DNA from: a virus
Virus record (IMG/VR): IMGVR_UViG_3300005594_000003
Location: 1 to 45,490 of that record
Direction: 5' to 3' (one strand)
Length of the DNA: 45,490 nucleotides
In this document: piece by piece, positions 14,158-21,451 of the stretch
How positions within the stretch are numbered: position 1 is the stretch's first letter
How the letters are laid out: each line of letters begins with the position of its first letter
Notes under the pieces: generated by a model
Told to the model about the DNA's origin: nothing
What the model saw: only the letters and a program-made list of their open reading frames with translations
Databases searched by the model: none
Program-made: the position numbers and the translations under genes

Positions 14158-14963
14158 TAGGCGAAGATGGAGGGGAAACGCTCCGCCGCCGCGCCCGTCA
14201 GCGAATTCAACGTGCTTGCATCAGTCCCGCCAACATACTCATTCACGACAAAAAGCTGCGCGATTGAGGAATTGTCACCATCCAGAGCCAAGGCGGGCGT
14301 TGAAAGCGGGTCGTAAGTGGAGAACATCGTTAGGCGGCTATCAGTCAGGCCCAAGCTGTTGACGAATGTGTTGCCCAAAGTCCCATCCACCCAGACCTTT
14401 AATGTCGTTGCAGAAATATCGTAGGAGACAACAATATGGTGCCAATCTGCCGTAGTAGCGGGTGCATCACCAATGACAGTAACAGTGCCGGAGCTATTGA
14501 ATTTTTGCAACCGCACAAGATCGCCAGTGCGGAGGGCGATACCGAAGGCCCCGCCGTTACTCCCGGCAATCCCCGCGATACCGCCGCTCGTATTTGTTGA
14601 AGCCTTACCGACAAACGAGATCGTCCAGTCACCTGTCCGATTCACGATCCCGCTGTCCGTATAAAGCCCGCCAACCGGGTCGGAAGATTTCGCCTTGTAA
14701 TGCGGCGCATCATCGGGGCCACCACCCTCAACGAAGCTAGGGAACACCCCTGCCACAGTTGGCCCTGCATAAGATGGCACGTCGCTTACACCCGCCTTGG
14801 TATTCGCGACCCCGCCAGACTCAATGGCATTGAGCCACGGCGCTGCCATAAATGAGGTATTGCTGTTCAGCAGAAGCGCCCGCTCTGAGGGCGTCAGCAC
14901 CTTATCCCCCGCCCCAGAGAACGCCGCGTCTGCAATTACATTTACAAGTGTTTTGGTTGCCAT
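14157..14963 (-). CDS. LamG/concanavalin-like virion protein
   Basis: 268 residues. The C-terminal two thirds have the LamG pattern: GDWTISFVGKA, then ADWHHIVVSYDISATTLKVW, then VDG, and a late SRLTMFST strand. A helical N-terminus (TLVNVIADAAFSGAGDKVLTPSERALLL) comes first. LamG folds bind carbohydrate, so a tail-fibre-associated or host-surface-binding role follows from its place after the receptor-binding protein. No catalytic residues seen. Confidence 0.7.
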   Translation of the reverse strand: MATKTLVNVIADAAFSGAGDKVLTPSERALLLNSNTSFMAAPWLNAIESGGVANTKAGVSDVPSYAGPTVAGVFPSFVEGGGPDDAPHYKAKSSDPVGGLYTDSGIVNRTGDWTISFVGKASTNTSGGIAGIAGSNGGAFGIALRTGDLVRLQKFNSSGTVTVIGDAPATTADWHHIVVSYDISATTLKVWVDGTLGNTFVNSLGLTDSRLTMFSTYDPLSTPALALDGDNSSIAQLFVVNEYVGGTDASTLNSLTGAAAERFPSIFA

Positions 14964-14975
14964 TTTCCGGTTTCC

Positions 14976-16727
14976 TTAGATGTCCATTGTGAAGGGGAGA
15001 AGCCAATCATTCGAGGCAACTGCAGAGCCTGCGAGGGCGTGAGTAACAGTGCCGCGCAGGTTGCCCCGCGCCCCGTTTGTGTTATCGCCAGAATACGCGC
15101 CGGACCCGCTCTCGACAGCGTATCCCACCCGCGTTGCGCCGACGCTTGCGGCAGATGCCAGGGTCAGCGTGATAGATTTGCCCAAGGTAGATACAGCAGT
15201 CACCGCAATATCACCTGACGGCGTTTCGACGCTGAACCCCTTCGAGGCACCAACGTCCGAAACAATATCGAATGTAGTATCTATTTCGATGTTTCCGCCA
15301 AATGGAACTGCGCAATCCAGCCGGATAGAGGTGCTTGAAAGCCACTTGTGAGAGATGACTTGAACAGGCTGAAACCCCGTTCCGTAATAGCTGGCCAACG
15401 CGGCGCGTCCCATCATTTCACCAAGGCGTCGATAGCCCGTCACGGTCGGGTGATTCCCGTTGGGGTTTGCCGTAGGTTCAATTTCGACAGCGTAGGTGGG
15501 CGCGGCCACGACAAACAGGTGCGGGGCGCGGCGGGCGGCTTCTTGACACGCAGCCTGCCAAGGCGTCATGCGCAACGACCCGCTGTAATAGCTGGCACTT
15601 GTGCAGTGCAAAACCGCTACGCATTGCCTTTCTTGACCGTATATGATCTCGGCCATCTCCTGATGGTCTTGCCGCCATCGCATGATGTGACCAACCGTTT
15701 GCTCAACTGTTGCATTCTGTGCCGCATCCGCCTCTCCTTCGTGCATGTGTAAAACAGACAAAACAGGCTTGAGGTTTTCCAGTTGCGCGAAATAACTAAC
15801 CTCTCGGAAAATGCGCAGGCTTTCTCGCCATCTGCTAGAACCGCGCATAAGTTCAAAATAGGGTTTGCCCCCAAAGGCCGAGACTGTTGCGACCATTTTG
15901 GGCGACGACCCAAGGGCGGATTCCAGAGCGCCGACCATATAGTTCACCGCAGACAGCACCGGAGGCTCATAGCCGGAACTGGCGACAAGATCACCGAACC
16001 CCTCAGCAGGCTGCCCTAGAGGCATAACGCCCGGTGACAGCATAAGGGCGACACCAGAATGCAACGCCGTTGTGGAATATTCTGTAGCCACCGAACCCTG
16101 CGTGAAACTCTGCCCGATAGCATGGTTGTGGTGTATCTCACGCTGAACCACCGCCGCGAGGCTTGGGTCGGTCGTGTAATTAGTACCCGTGTTCAGAACG
16201 TAATAAGGCGCCCCCCCTGTCCCGGTGCGCCCCCCCGCATCCATTTTGACTTCCCGGCCTGCTAATTTAGTTGTGAATACCTTTAGGCTTTCGACCTTCA
16301 CCCGCCGTCCTGCATAGTCAACTTTTACGGTTTCTGTCTGTAGAGACGCCCACACGAAAAGGCTTTTTGTATAGTCTATCGCCTGCTGTTGTGCATTGCT
16401 GACTGGCTTGTCCGCGTCGGACGTGTTGTCGGCATTTCCGAGACCGATCTGAACCTTTGTAACGCCGTGGGGGTTGGCAGAATTATTGACGTGCAGCGTG
16501 AAAGCCTCCTCCTGCGCATCCAGATCATCTATGATGGCTTGCAGCGCAGAAGGATCACCCAGCGTCTGCGCCACTTGGATCAGGAGCGTCCGCAAGTCGC
16601 GCTTGGTAATTGGCTTGCGGGAGGTGGAACGGTCGCCAACAGGCAGATCACCAACGCCCCCCTGCCCGTCTCCGGTGTAGCCCTCAAAATCCCGCAAGAT
16701 GCGGTTTACATCGTCAACAAATGGCAT
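14976..16727 (-). CDS. Tail fibre / receptor-binding protein with SGNH-esterase-like domain
   Basis: 583 residues from ATG 16727, preferred over a TTG at 16766 because a G-rich Shine-Dalgarno precedes the ATG and the TTG lies in a terminator hairpin. Residues about 77-115 (HVNNSANPHGVTKVQIGLG, then NADNTSDADKPVS) match the tail-fibre repeat of T5-like and Mu-like fibres. The middle has SGNH hydrolase blocks: GQSFTQG (about 205), HMHEGEADA (about 327) and GNHPTVTGY (about 425), as in sialate O-acetylesterases. It probably removes O-acetyl groups from host surface glycan while binding. The usual catalytic Asp three residues before the His is not evident. Confidence 0.75.
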   Translation of the reverse strand: MPFVDDVNRILRDFEGYTGDGQGGVGDLPVGDRSTSRKPITKRDLRTLLIQVAQTLGDPSALQAIIDDLDAQEEAFTLHVNNSANPHGVTKVQIGLGNADNTSDADKPVSNAQQQAIDYTKSLFVWASLQTETVKVDYAGRRVKVESLKVFTTKLAGREVKMDAGGRTGTGGAPYYVLNTGTNYTTDPSLAAVVQREIHHNHAIGQSFTQGSVATEYSTTALHSGVALMLSPGVMPLGQPAEGFGDLVASSGYEPPVLSAVNYMVGALESALGSSPKMVATVSAFGGKPYFELMRGSSRWRESLRIFREVSYFAQLENLKPVLSVLHMHEGEADAAQNATVEQTVGHIMRWRQDHQEMAEIIYGQERQCVAVLHCTSASYYSGSLRMTPWQAACQEAARRAPHLFVVAAPTYAVEIEPTANPNGNHPTVTGYRRLGEMMGRAALASYYGTGFQPVQVISHKWLSSTSIRLDCAVPFGGNIEIDTTFDIVSDVGASKGFSVETPSGDIAVTAVSTLGKSITLTLASAASVGATRVGYAVESGSGAYSGDNTNGARGNLRGTVTHALAGSAVASNDWLLPFTMDI

Positions 16728-16744
16728 CAGTTGCCCCCATGCAG

Positions 16745-16763
16745 AAAAGCCCGCCAAGGCGAG
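16745..16763 (-). terminator. Hairpin terminator between tail tip and fibre genes
   Basis: On the minus strand, arms GCTCGCC and GGCGGGC (one G-T pair) around a TT loop are followed by TTTTC. It lies about 25 bases after the tail tip stop and just before the fibre ATG. It would reduce or end read-through, so the fibre gene may be expressed at a different level. Confidence 0.5.
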
Positions 16764-16787
16764 CAAAGTTTAGGAATTTGTGTTGTT

Positions 16788-18902
16788 TTAGGTTGTGGTG
16801 ATGTTGGCAGGCCCAGCCGGGGAGCCTTCGACGCCCGACACGTTGGCCGCTGCGACCCAATAGTTGTATTCAGTTGCCGCCGTGATTGTGTCGTCGGAGA
16901 ACTCAGAGATTTGCCCCGATACGCCGCCAGTTGTGCCGACTAGGGCCGCGTCACCGAATACAGCCGTTTCGCTGCGATAGATGCGCAACTCATGGAATGA
17001 GCCAGTCGGGTTGCGCCAGTTTAGGTTGACGCGCCCGGTGCCGTTGGATGCGAACAACTCAGAAGGTGCGTCCGGTGCCGTGGCGTCGATCTGCACCGTG
17101 ATAGTGCCGAGGTTTTCCCACTCATCCGGCTCATAGAAAACGCCATCAAAGCGAGCTTGCGCGTTATAGTCTCGTCCGTCCTCGACCGCGCCGGATTGCG
17201 CCGTGTATCCGGTCGCCTGCATATCGATCCATGGGCCATAGACGGTTTCTGGGATGCCCTCGCTGCCGCCATCATCATAGGTCGATGTGCGGTATTGCGC
17301 CTCAACCACGATATCGTTGCGGCCTGCGATTGGCACGGCGTCCACCTCAAGAACCGCGATGCGATTGCCTGCCGATGCCTGCACCACTCGCTGAGAGAAC
17401 ACCGCCGAGATTTCCGGCGCTTCGCTATTGCCCGATGCGGGCAGCGGCGTAGGCGGGTCGCCCGCTTCTTCTGGAGTCCATTCACCAGATGCCCGATCCA
17501 CCTTTGCAAGATCAATCCGGCACTGCAATTCAATCGGGTCAAATTCGTGGTCTAGCACCTCGTATTCGCCTTGGATCACTCGCCCCGAACCGTCCTCCGG
17601 CTGGTAGTCCAGCAGGATCGTGTGACGCTGCGCATGTTCACGCGGGAAACGTGCCTTTAGCCCGACAAGGTTGGTGATGATGGATACCTTGGCCCGGTTG
17701 TCGTCGTGAAACTGCTCCTTAGCCAAACGCCGCGCCTGCGCACGGTTTGGACACATCGACAGTTCGTATTCCTTGACGATTTCGCCTTCAATTGCCAGCC
17801 GCGTATCGTCGCGCCACGGATCAACCTCCGTGACCGTGTATTTCTGCGAAGCATCCATGTGCAGCACCCGCAGGACGTTGTAGCCCTCGCGCTCACTGAT
17901 TGCCTCGCTGGTCTGAATTTCCTTAATGTCCTTTGCCGTGATTGTGCAGGCAGGGGTGCCGAAGCTGCCGCCGATCAGGCCAATGCGCCCGTCCTGCATC
18001 TCATAGGCGCGGATACCGGAACTTGCGTGCATCCGGTCCAGCACGTCCGACGGTGGCTCATCGAGCGTCCAGTAGCCCCAAAGGCGCAGGCGTGGCGCGG
18101 TGCCGCCTTCAAGCTGCGGCACGGCTTCATCGGACACGTCCGCCATCGCCGAGACGCTATCCCAATTGATATCTGCCGGGTCGATCTTGAACCCGTCCTC
18201 ATGGGTGAGGAAATGCGACTGTACCAGCGCGGCGTTATCGGCATATGCGGTAGAAACATCTCGTGGGTCATAGACCGCCTGCCCGTGGATCACCCATTGC
18301 AGCGTCGTATTGTAGGACTTGGGGAACACCTTGGAAAAGTCATTGCCCTTCGGCGCTTTCATCTGCGCGAGGAACGTGGCCTGATTGGTCAGCTTCCGGT
18401 CGGCATCCCATGTGGTGAACTCTGCAATAAGGTCAGCATAATCACCTCCAAGCGTAGAGCCGTCGCGGGTCTGCACGTTGACATATTCCGACAGCTTGCC
18501 CGCCTCCACGTCGCCGCTTGCGTCCAGCGTGACCGCCTCACTGTCTACCCAGCACTCCTCAAAGCTGGTGATTTCGCCGTGCGATACCATGACAAGCTGG
18601 TAAAGCACCCCGTCTTTCACCTCGAAGAACGCGCGAATGCCGCCCGCGAGGTTTTCACCGACATAGATGCGGCGCGGGGCCGATGCCTGACTGATAACCG
18701 CTTGGATTTCGCTCTGCGGGATACTCACGCTTGGGGCCAATGCGCGGGAAATGGCGCTCAGGGCCAGCGAAACAGCCGCGTTTGCCACGGCCACCCCGAT
18801 AGACGTAGCGGTTGCGATAGAGAAGCCCGCCGCCGCTGCCAGATAGCCGCCCGCGTAGGCGATAGCGTTTACCGCAATCCCAATAGCTGTGAAAATTGCC
18901 AT
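16788..18902 (-). CDS. Tail tip / host specificity protein J-like
   Basis: 704 residues. The N-terminus is hydrophobic and Ala-rich (residues 1-55, several helix-like stretches). The central region has the phage J/gp13-type pattern (APRRIYVGENLAGGIRAFFEVKDGVLYQLVMVSHGEI, then WVIHGQAVYDPR). A fibronectin type III domain closes the protein (APDAPSELFASNGTGRVNLNWRNP onward to VSGVEGSPAGPANITTT). Lambda J-type proteins form the central tail tip and contact the host receptor. Preceded by a GNAT-like gene and followed by a terminator and the fibre gene. Confidence 0.8.
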   Translation of the reverse strand: MAIFTAIGIAVNAIAYAGGYLAAAAGFSIATATSIGVAVANAAVSLALSAISRALAPSVSIPQSEIQAVISQASAPRRIYVGENLAGGIRAFFEVKDGVLYQLVMVSHGEITSFEECWVDSEAVTLDASGDVEAGKLSEYVNVQTRDGSTLGGDYADLIAEFTTWDADRKLTNQATFLAQMKAPKGNDFSKVFPKSYNTTLQWVIHGQAVYDPRDVSTAYADNAALVQSHFLTHEDGFKIDPADINWDSVSAMADVSDEAVPQLEGGTAPRLRLWGYWTLDEPPSDVLDRMHASSGIRAYEMQDGRIGLIGGSFGTPACTITAKDIKEIQTSEAISEREGYNVLRVLHMDASQKYTVTEVDPWRDDTRLAIEGEIVKEYELSMCPNRAQARRLAKEQFHDDNRAKVSIITNLVGLKARFPREHAQRHTILLDYQPEDGSGRVIQGEYEVLDHEFDPIELQCRIDLAKVDRASGEWTPEEAGDPPTPLPASGNSEAPEISAVFSQRVVQASAGNRIAVLEVDAVPIAGRNDIVVEAQYRTSTYDDGGSEGIPETVYGPWIDMQATGYTAQSGAVEDGRDYNAQARFDGVFYEPDEWENLGTITVQIDATAPDAPSELFASNGTGRVNLNWRNPTGSFHELRIYRSETAVFGDAALVGTTGGVSGQISEFSDDTITAATEYNYWVAAANVSGVEGSPAGPANITTT

Positions 18903-19318
18903 TAGTCTACCTTTTTAACCATCTGGACCTCGGCCACCGTGTAGCCGCGCCGCTCAAGGATGCGCTGCGCTGCGCCGCCTGCCGCACTCATCTTGATTAG
19001 GGTCGCGCCCTGTTCTGCGGCCCATGTCTCGAAAGCCCGCAAGAGCCGCAGGCCGCTGCGGTCAGAGGCAAACCAGCCCAGCTCGAAGGCCACTGGCGCG
19101 GGACTGATAACCGTCTGCATGATCCGTCCCGCGATGAATCCGCCAGCGGATACGAAAACCACGCCCTGAGGGTTGCGCAGCAGGCCCATCAGCGTTTCAC
19201 CGGCTTGCAGGCGGCAAACGCGCTGAGGTCCTCGCACGGATGCCGCAAGCGCTTCCGTCATGTCTATAAGGGCGGGAATATCCGCCTCGGTCGCCGGACG
19301 GGTTCGCGAATCGCTCAT
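18902..19318 (-). CDS. GNAT-like acetyltransferase-fold protein in tail module
   Basis: 138 residues from ATG 19318 (AGAGGA ten bases upstream). It begins RPATEADIPALIDMTEALAAS, has GGFIAGRI and FELGWFASDRSGLRLLRAFETWAAEQGATLIKM, and ends AQRILERRGYTVAEVQMVKKV. This is the GNAT order, although the RxxGxG/A acetyl-CoA loop is modified (SDRSGLRLL). It sits between tail hub and tip genes, where similar proteins occur in other siphoviruses. Whether it is an active enzyme or a structural assembly factor is unknown. Confidence 0.65.
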   Translation of the reverse strand: MSDSRTRPATEADIPALIDMTEALAASVRGPQRVCRLQAGETLMGLLRNPQGVVFVSAGGFIAGRIMQTVISPAPVAFELGWFASDRSGLRLLRAFETWAAEQGATLIKMSAAGGAAQRILERRGYTVAEVQMVKKVD

Positions 19319-19358
19319 AGCGTGCAATCCTCTCGGGATTGTATTGATGGAGATTGCA

Positions 19359-19607
19359 ATGAAATTGACGCTTGAAGGGCTAGGCCCTGACATTTCCGTA
19401 GAGATGGATCACGTCGAACCCGGACTAAGGCGGGCAAAGTTCGACCTCATGACCGAGAACGGGATTCATGAGGGGGCAGGATCAGCTTCGATATCGGTGA
19501 TCATTTCCCTCGCAGATACTGTTGATCTGCAATCTGCCGAGAAAGACGCTCGAAGAGCCGTTGCTCGATTTTTGCGAAAAGCAGCCGATACGCTAGACGA
19601 CGAATGA
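19359..19607 (+). CDS. Opposite-strand moron candidate in tail module (82 aa)
   Basis: 82 residues from ATG 19359, with GGAG seven bases upstream. It lies on the plus strand between minus-strand tail genes, divergent from the GNAT-like gene. Sequence MKLTLEGLGPDISVEMDHVEPGL then SASISVIISLADTVDLQSAEKDARRAVARFLRKAADTLDD: a beta-rich first half and a helical C-terminus. Orientation against a long late operon suggests expression from its own promoter, perhaps in lysogens. No family recognised. Confidence 0.6.
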   Translation: MKLTLEGLGPDISVEMDHVEPGLRRAKFDLMTENGIHEGAGSASISVIISLADTVDLQSAEKDARRAVARFLRKAADTLDDE

Positions 19608-19640
19608 ACATTTCCTGATCTCCTTTAAGGTGTGGTTGAG

Positions 19641-20225
19641 TTAACTACCGGGAACCCATGTGATGGCTTTGTCTTTTAGGCCCGCGATGAACGCCATGCC
19701 GGTATCGCCAGGGAACCGCGCCCGCTGGTCTGCATCCGTCCAGCGTCCGAAAGGTGGCTTGCCCTGCCGAGATAGCCGCCCGTAGGCTTCCAGTTCGATC
19801 ACCCGGCTATCTGCGGAGGACGTGCTGCGCATGTCGCGCATCTTGCCTTGGAACATGCTGATAGGGTCGCCAATGAGCCGCCCTTGGTGTTCCCCGTCCC
19901 GCTCAACCGTGCTGAAAAGCTGGTAGAACAACTGGCAGCGGCGGTTGTTTACTTCGGTCGCCTGATTATCGCACCGCGCCACCATTTCCGGCGATGCTGC
20001 GGGGATTTCAAACCGCACCATGCCCGCACTCATGCCGTATGTGAGGCTCATAGCCCCGATCTTGATAACGTCGCCCGTGCCTTGATACTCAACCCCGCCC
20101 GCTGTCAGCGGCCCATAGCCCAGCCACCAGTTTTGCGGGTTGGTGGCGAAGTCCATCTGGCAGAGGATCGTGCAGGCCACATCACCGCGCCGTAGGTCTT
20201 CGTCGGGAATGTCGTGGATGCTCAT
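19641..20225 (-). CDS. Minor tail protein (tail hub type)
   Basis: 194 residues from ATG 20225 (GAGG six bases upstream). Sequence features: VACTILCQMDFATNPQNWWLGYGPL, TGDVIKIGAMSLTYGMSAGMVRFEIPA and LFSTVERDGEHQGRLIGDPISMFQGKM. Size and place after the tape measure and before the tip are those of a hub or L-like minor tail protein in HK97-type siphoviruses. Exact family not certain. Confidence 0.65.
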   Translation of the reverse strand: MSIHDIPDEDLRRGDVACTILCQMDFATNPQNWWLGYGPLTAGGVEYQGTGDVIKIGAMSLTYGMSAGMVRFEIPAASPEMVARCDNQATEVNNRRCQLFYQLFSTVERDGEHQGRLIGDPISMFQGKMRDMRSTSSADSRVIELEAYGRLSRQGKPPFGRWTDADQRARFPGDTGMAFIAGLKDKAITWVPGS

Positions 20226-20249
20226 GTGTAACCTCGGCAACGCGAAAGA

Positions 20250-20264
20250 CCCCGCTGAACGGGG
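20250..20264. terminator. Short bidirectional-type terminator hairpin
   Basis: Arms CCCCG and CGGGG around CTGAA, with CATTTT on the plus-strand side and TCTTTC on the minus-strand side. It lies between the stop of the 20295-20666 gene and the start of the minor tail gene, so it could insulate the inserted gene. Confidence 0.45.
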
Positions 20265-20294
20265 CATTTTCTAGGTAGATTGTTAGTGCTTGGT

Positions 20295-20666
20295 TTAGTT
20301 GGCTTTGGGCCTCAGTTGGCGGCTGACGGCGGTATCTCTTAGTTCATTATAAACATCTTTCGTGACCCAAACCCCAAAGCACTTTACAGGTTCTTGTCGC
20401 GTTTCACCGCAAAACTTAGATAACTCTTCTAAGGAAGATTGCCCAAAGTTCACCATGCGCATCCATCTTGGCTCTGATGGACGAGGCTCCATGACTTTCA
20501 TTTTGGGCGCAACTTCGGCTGGCAAAATTTCTATACAATATAGATAAAATTCTTGGCAAGCCTCTCGTATGGTTGCGTCTGTCCAACCCCCACGGGCATC
20601 TAGAAAGCCTTCATTTACGAGCCTTCCGGCTAGCCGATTTGAGATTAATTTATTTGATTTAGTCAT
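20295..20666 (-). CDS. Moron candidate inserted between tail genes (123 aa)
   Basis: 123 residues from ATG 20666, chosen because GGGAGA lies six bases before it. Non-coding flanks of 116 bases upstream and about 70 bases downstream, plus a terminator-like hairpin, separate it from tail genes that otherwise overlap. Its base composition is visibly richer in A and T than its neighbours. Sequence KSNKLISNRLAGRLVNEGFLDARGG, then EACQEFYLYCIEILPAEVAPK, and FCGETRQEPVKCFGVWVTKDVYNELRD. Unknown family. A lysogenic-conversion or accessory role is an inference from the context. Confidence 0.65.
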   Translation of the reverse strand: MTKSNKLISNRLAGRLVNEGFLDARGGWTDATIREACQEFYLYCIEILPAEVAPKMKVMEPRPSEPRWMRMVNFGQSSLEELSKFCGETRQEPVKCFGVWVTKDVYNELRDTAVSRQLRPKAN

Positions 20667-20782
20667 TTCCGTCTCCCAACGGCCCACTTGGTTAAGCGCG
20701 GCAGGCCGGGTGGATAACCGGCTTTTCGGGTGCGACCCTATCCGCGCAATTAGTATGACAGAAAACCCCACGCCATGGAAGA

Positions 20783-21451
20783 TTAGAATGCCTCGATGAA
20801 CGAGATAGAGCCGGGGCGCACCGGAGATGGCCCCCGAAAGCCGCCCACCTGATCACCAGTCTCCATGCGGCACTTGAGGCGCAGTTGATCGACCACGACC
20901 AATTCGCCCGCGTCATAGCCGCCTCGGATGTTCGGCATCACAGAAACGCGGATTGCGGTTTCGCTTTCGTCTATCGCGCTGACGTTTGTGACTTGGTAGA
21001 AACGATCCCCAAGCGTGATGTAATGCCCCGGCCAAAGCTGAGACAACGCGGGCTTATCCACGTCGATGTAGCTGTCCCGGTGCGATGCCGCCGTGCGTAA
21101 AGTGAAACCGTCAAACGGGTCATTGGCCCAGCCTACATGGTCAAAGGTCCACTCAGGCGCAGAGCCATTCGGCGCGAGCATCCTTCCATTGGCGTCATTC
21201 GGTCGCCACTGAACGCAGATAGGTACAACACAGGTTGCCCCTGCCGCTTCCATCTGTGTGACAAAGGACGATAGAGCAAGGTGGCCCTGCATACCCACCG
21301 CTGCGAGGTCCATCTCCAGCTTCCACATGCCATTGAGTGTGGGGGTAGCAAAGCTCTCACCGTCGATATTAGTAAACGGGGAAAGCCGAAGCCCGCTGAG
21401 TTTCGGCTCGGTTGATTGCACCTTAACCGGATATGGAAACGCAACCTGCAT
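20783..21451 (-). CDS. Minor tail protein (distal tail type)
   Basis: 222 residues, beginning one base into the tape measure stop. Beta-rich, with LSGLRLSPFTNIDGESFATPTLNGMWKLEMDL, then ITLGDRFYQVTNVSAID and a late RPGSISFIEAF strand. It directly follows the tape measure, the place of the distal tail protein in siphoviruses. No specific family recognised. Confidence 0.65.
   Translation of the reverse strand: MQVAFPYPVKVQSTEPKLSGLRLSPFTNIDGESFATPTLNGMWKLEMDLAAVGMQGHLALSSFVTQMEAAGATCVVPICVQWRPNDANGRMLAPNGSAPEWTFDHVGWANDPFDGFTLRTAASHRDSYIDVDKPALSQLWPGHYITLGDRFYQVTNVSAIDESETAIRVSVMPNIRGGYDAGELVVVDQLRLKCRMETGDQVGGFRGPSPVRPGSISFIEAF

Noticed and set aside
17706-18905. 399-residue plus-strand frame opposite the tail tip gene
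   Set aside because: Long because of GC-rich codon usage on the other strand. The minus-strand product has recognised tail tip and fibronectin features, while this one has none.
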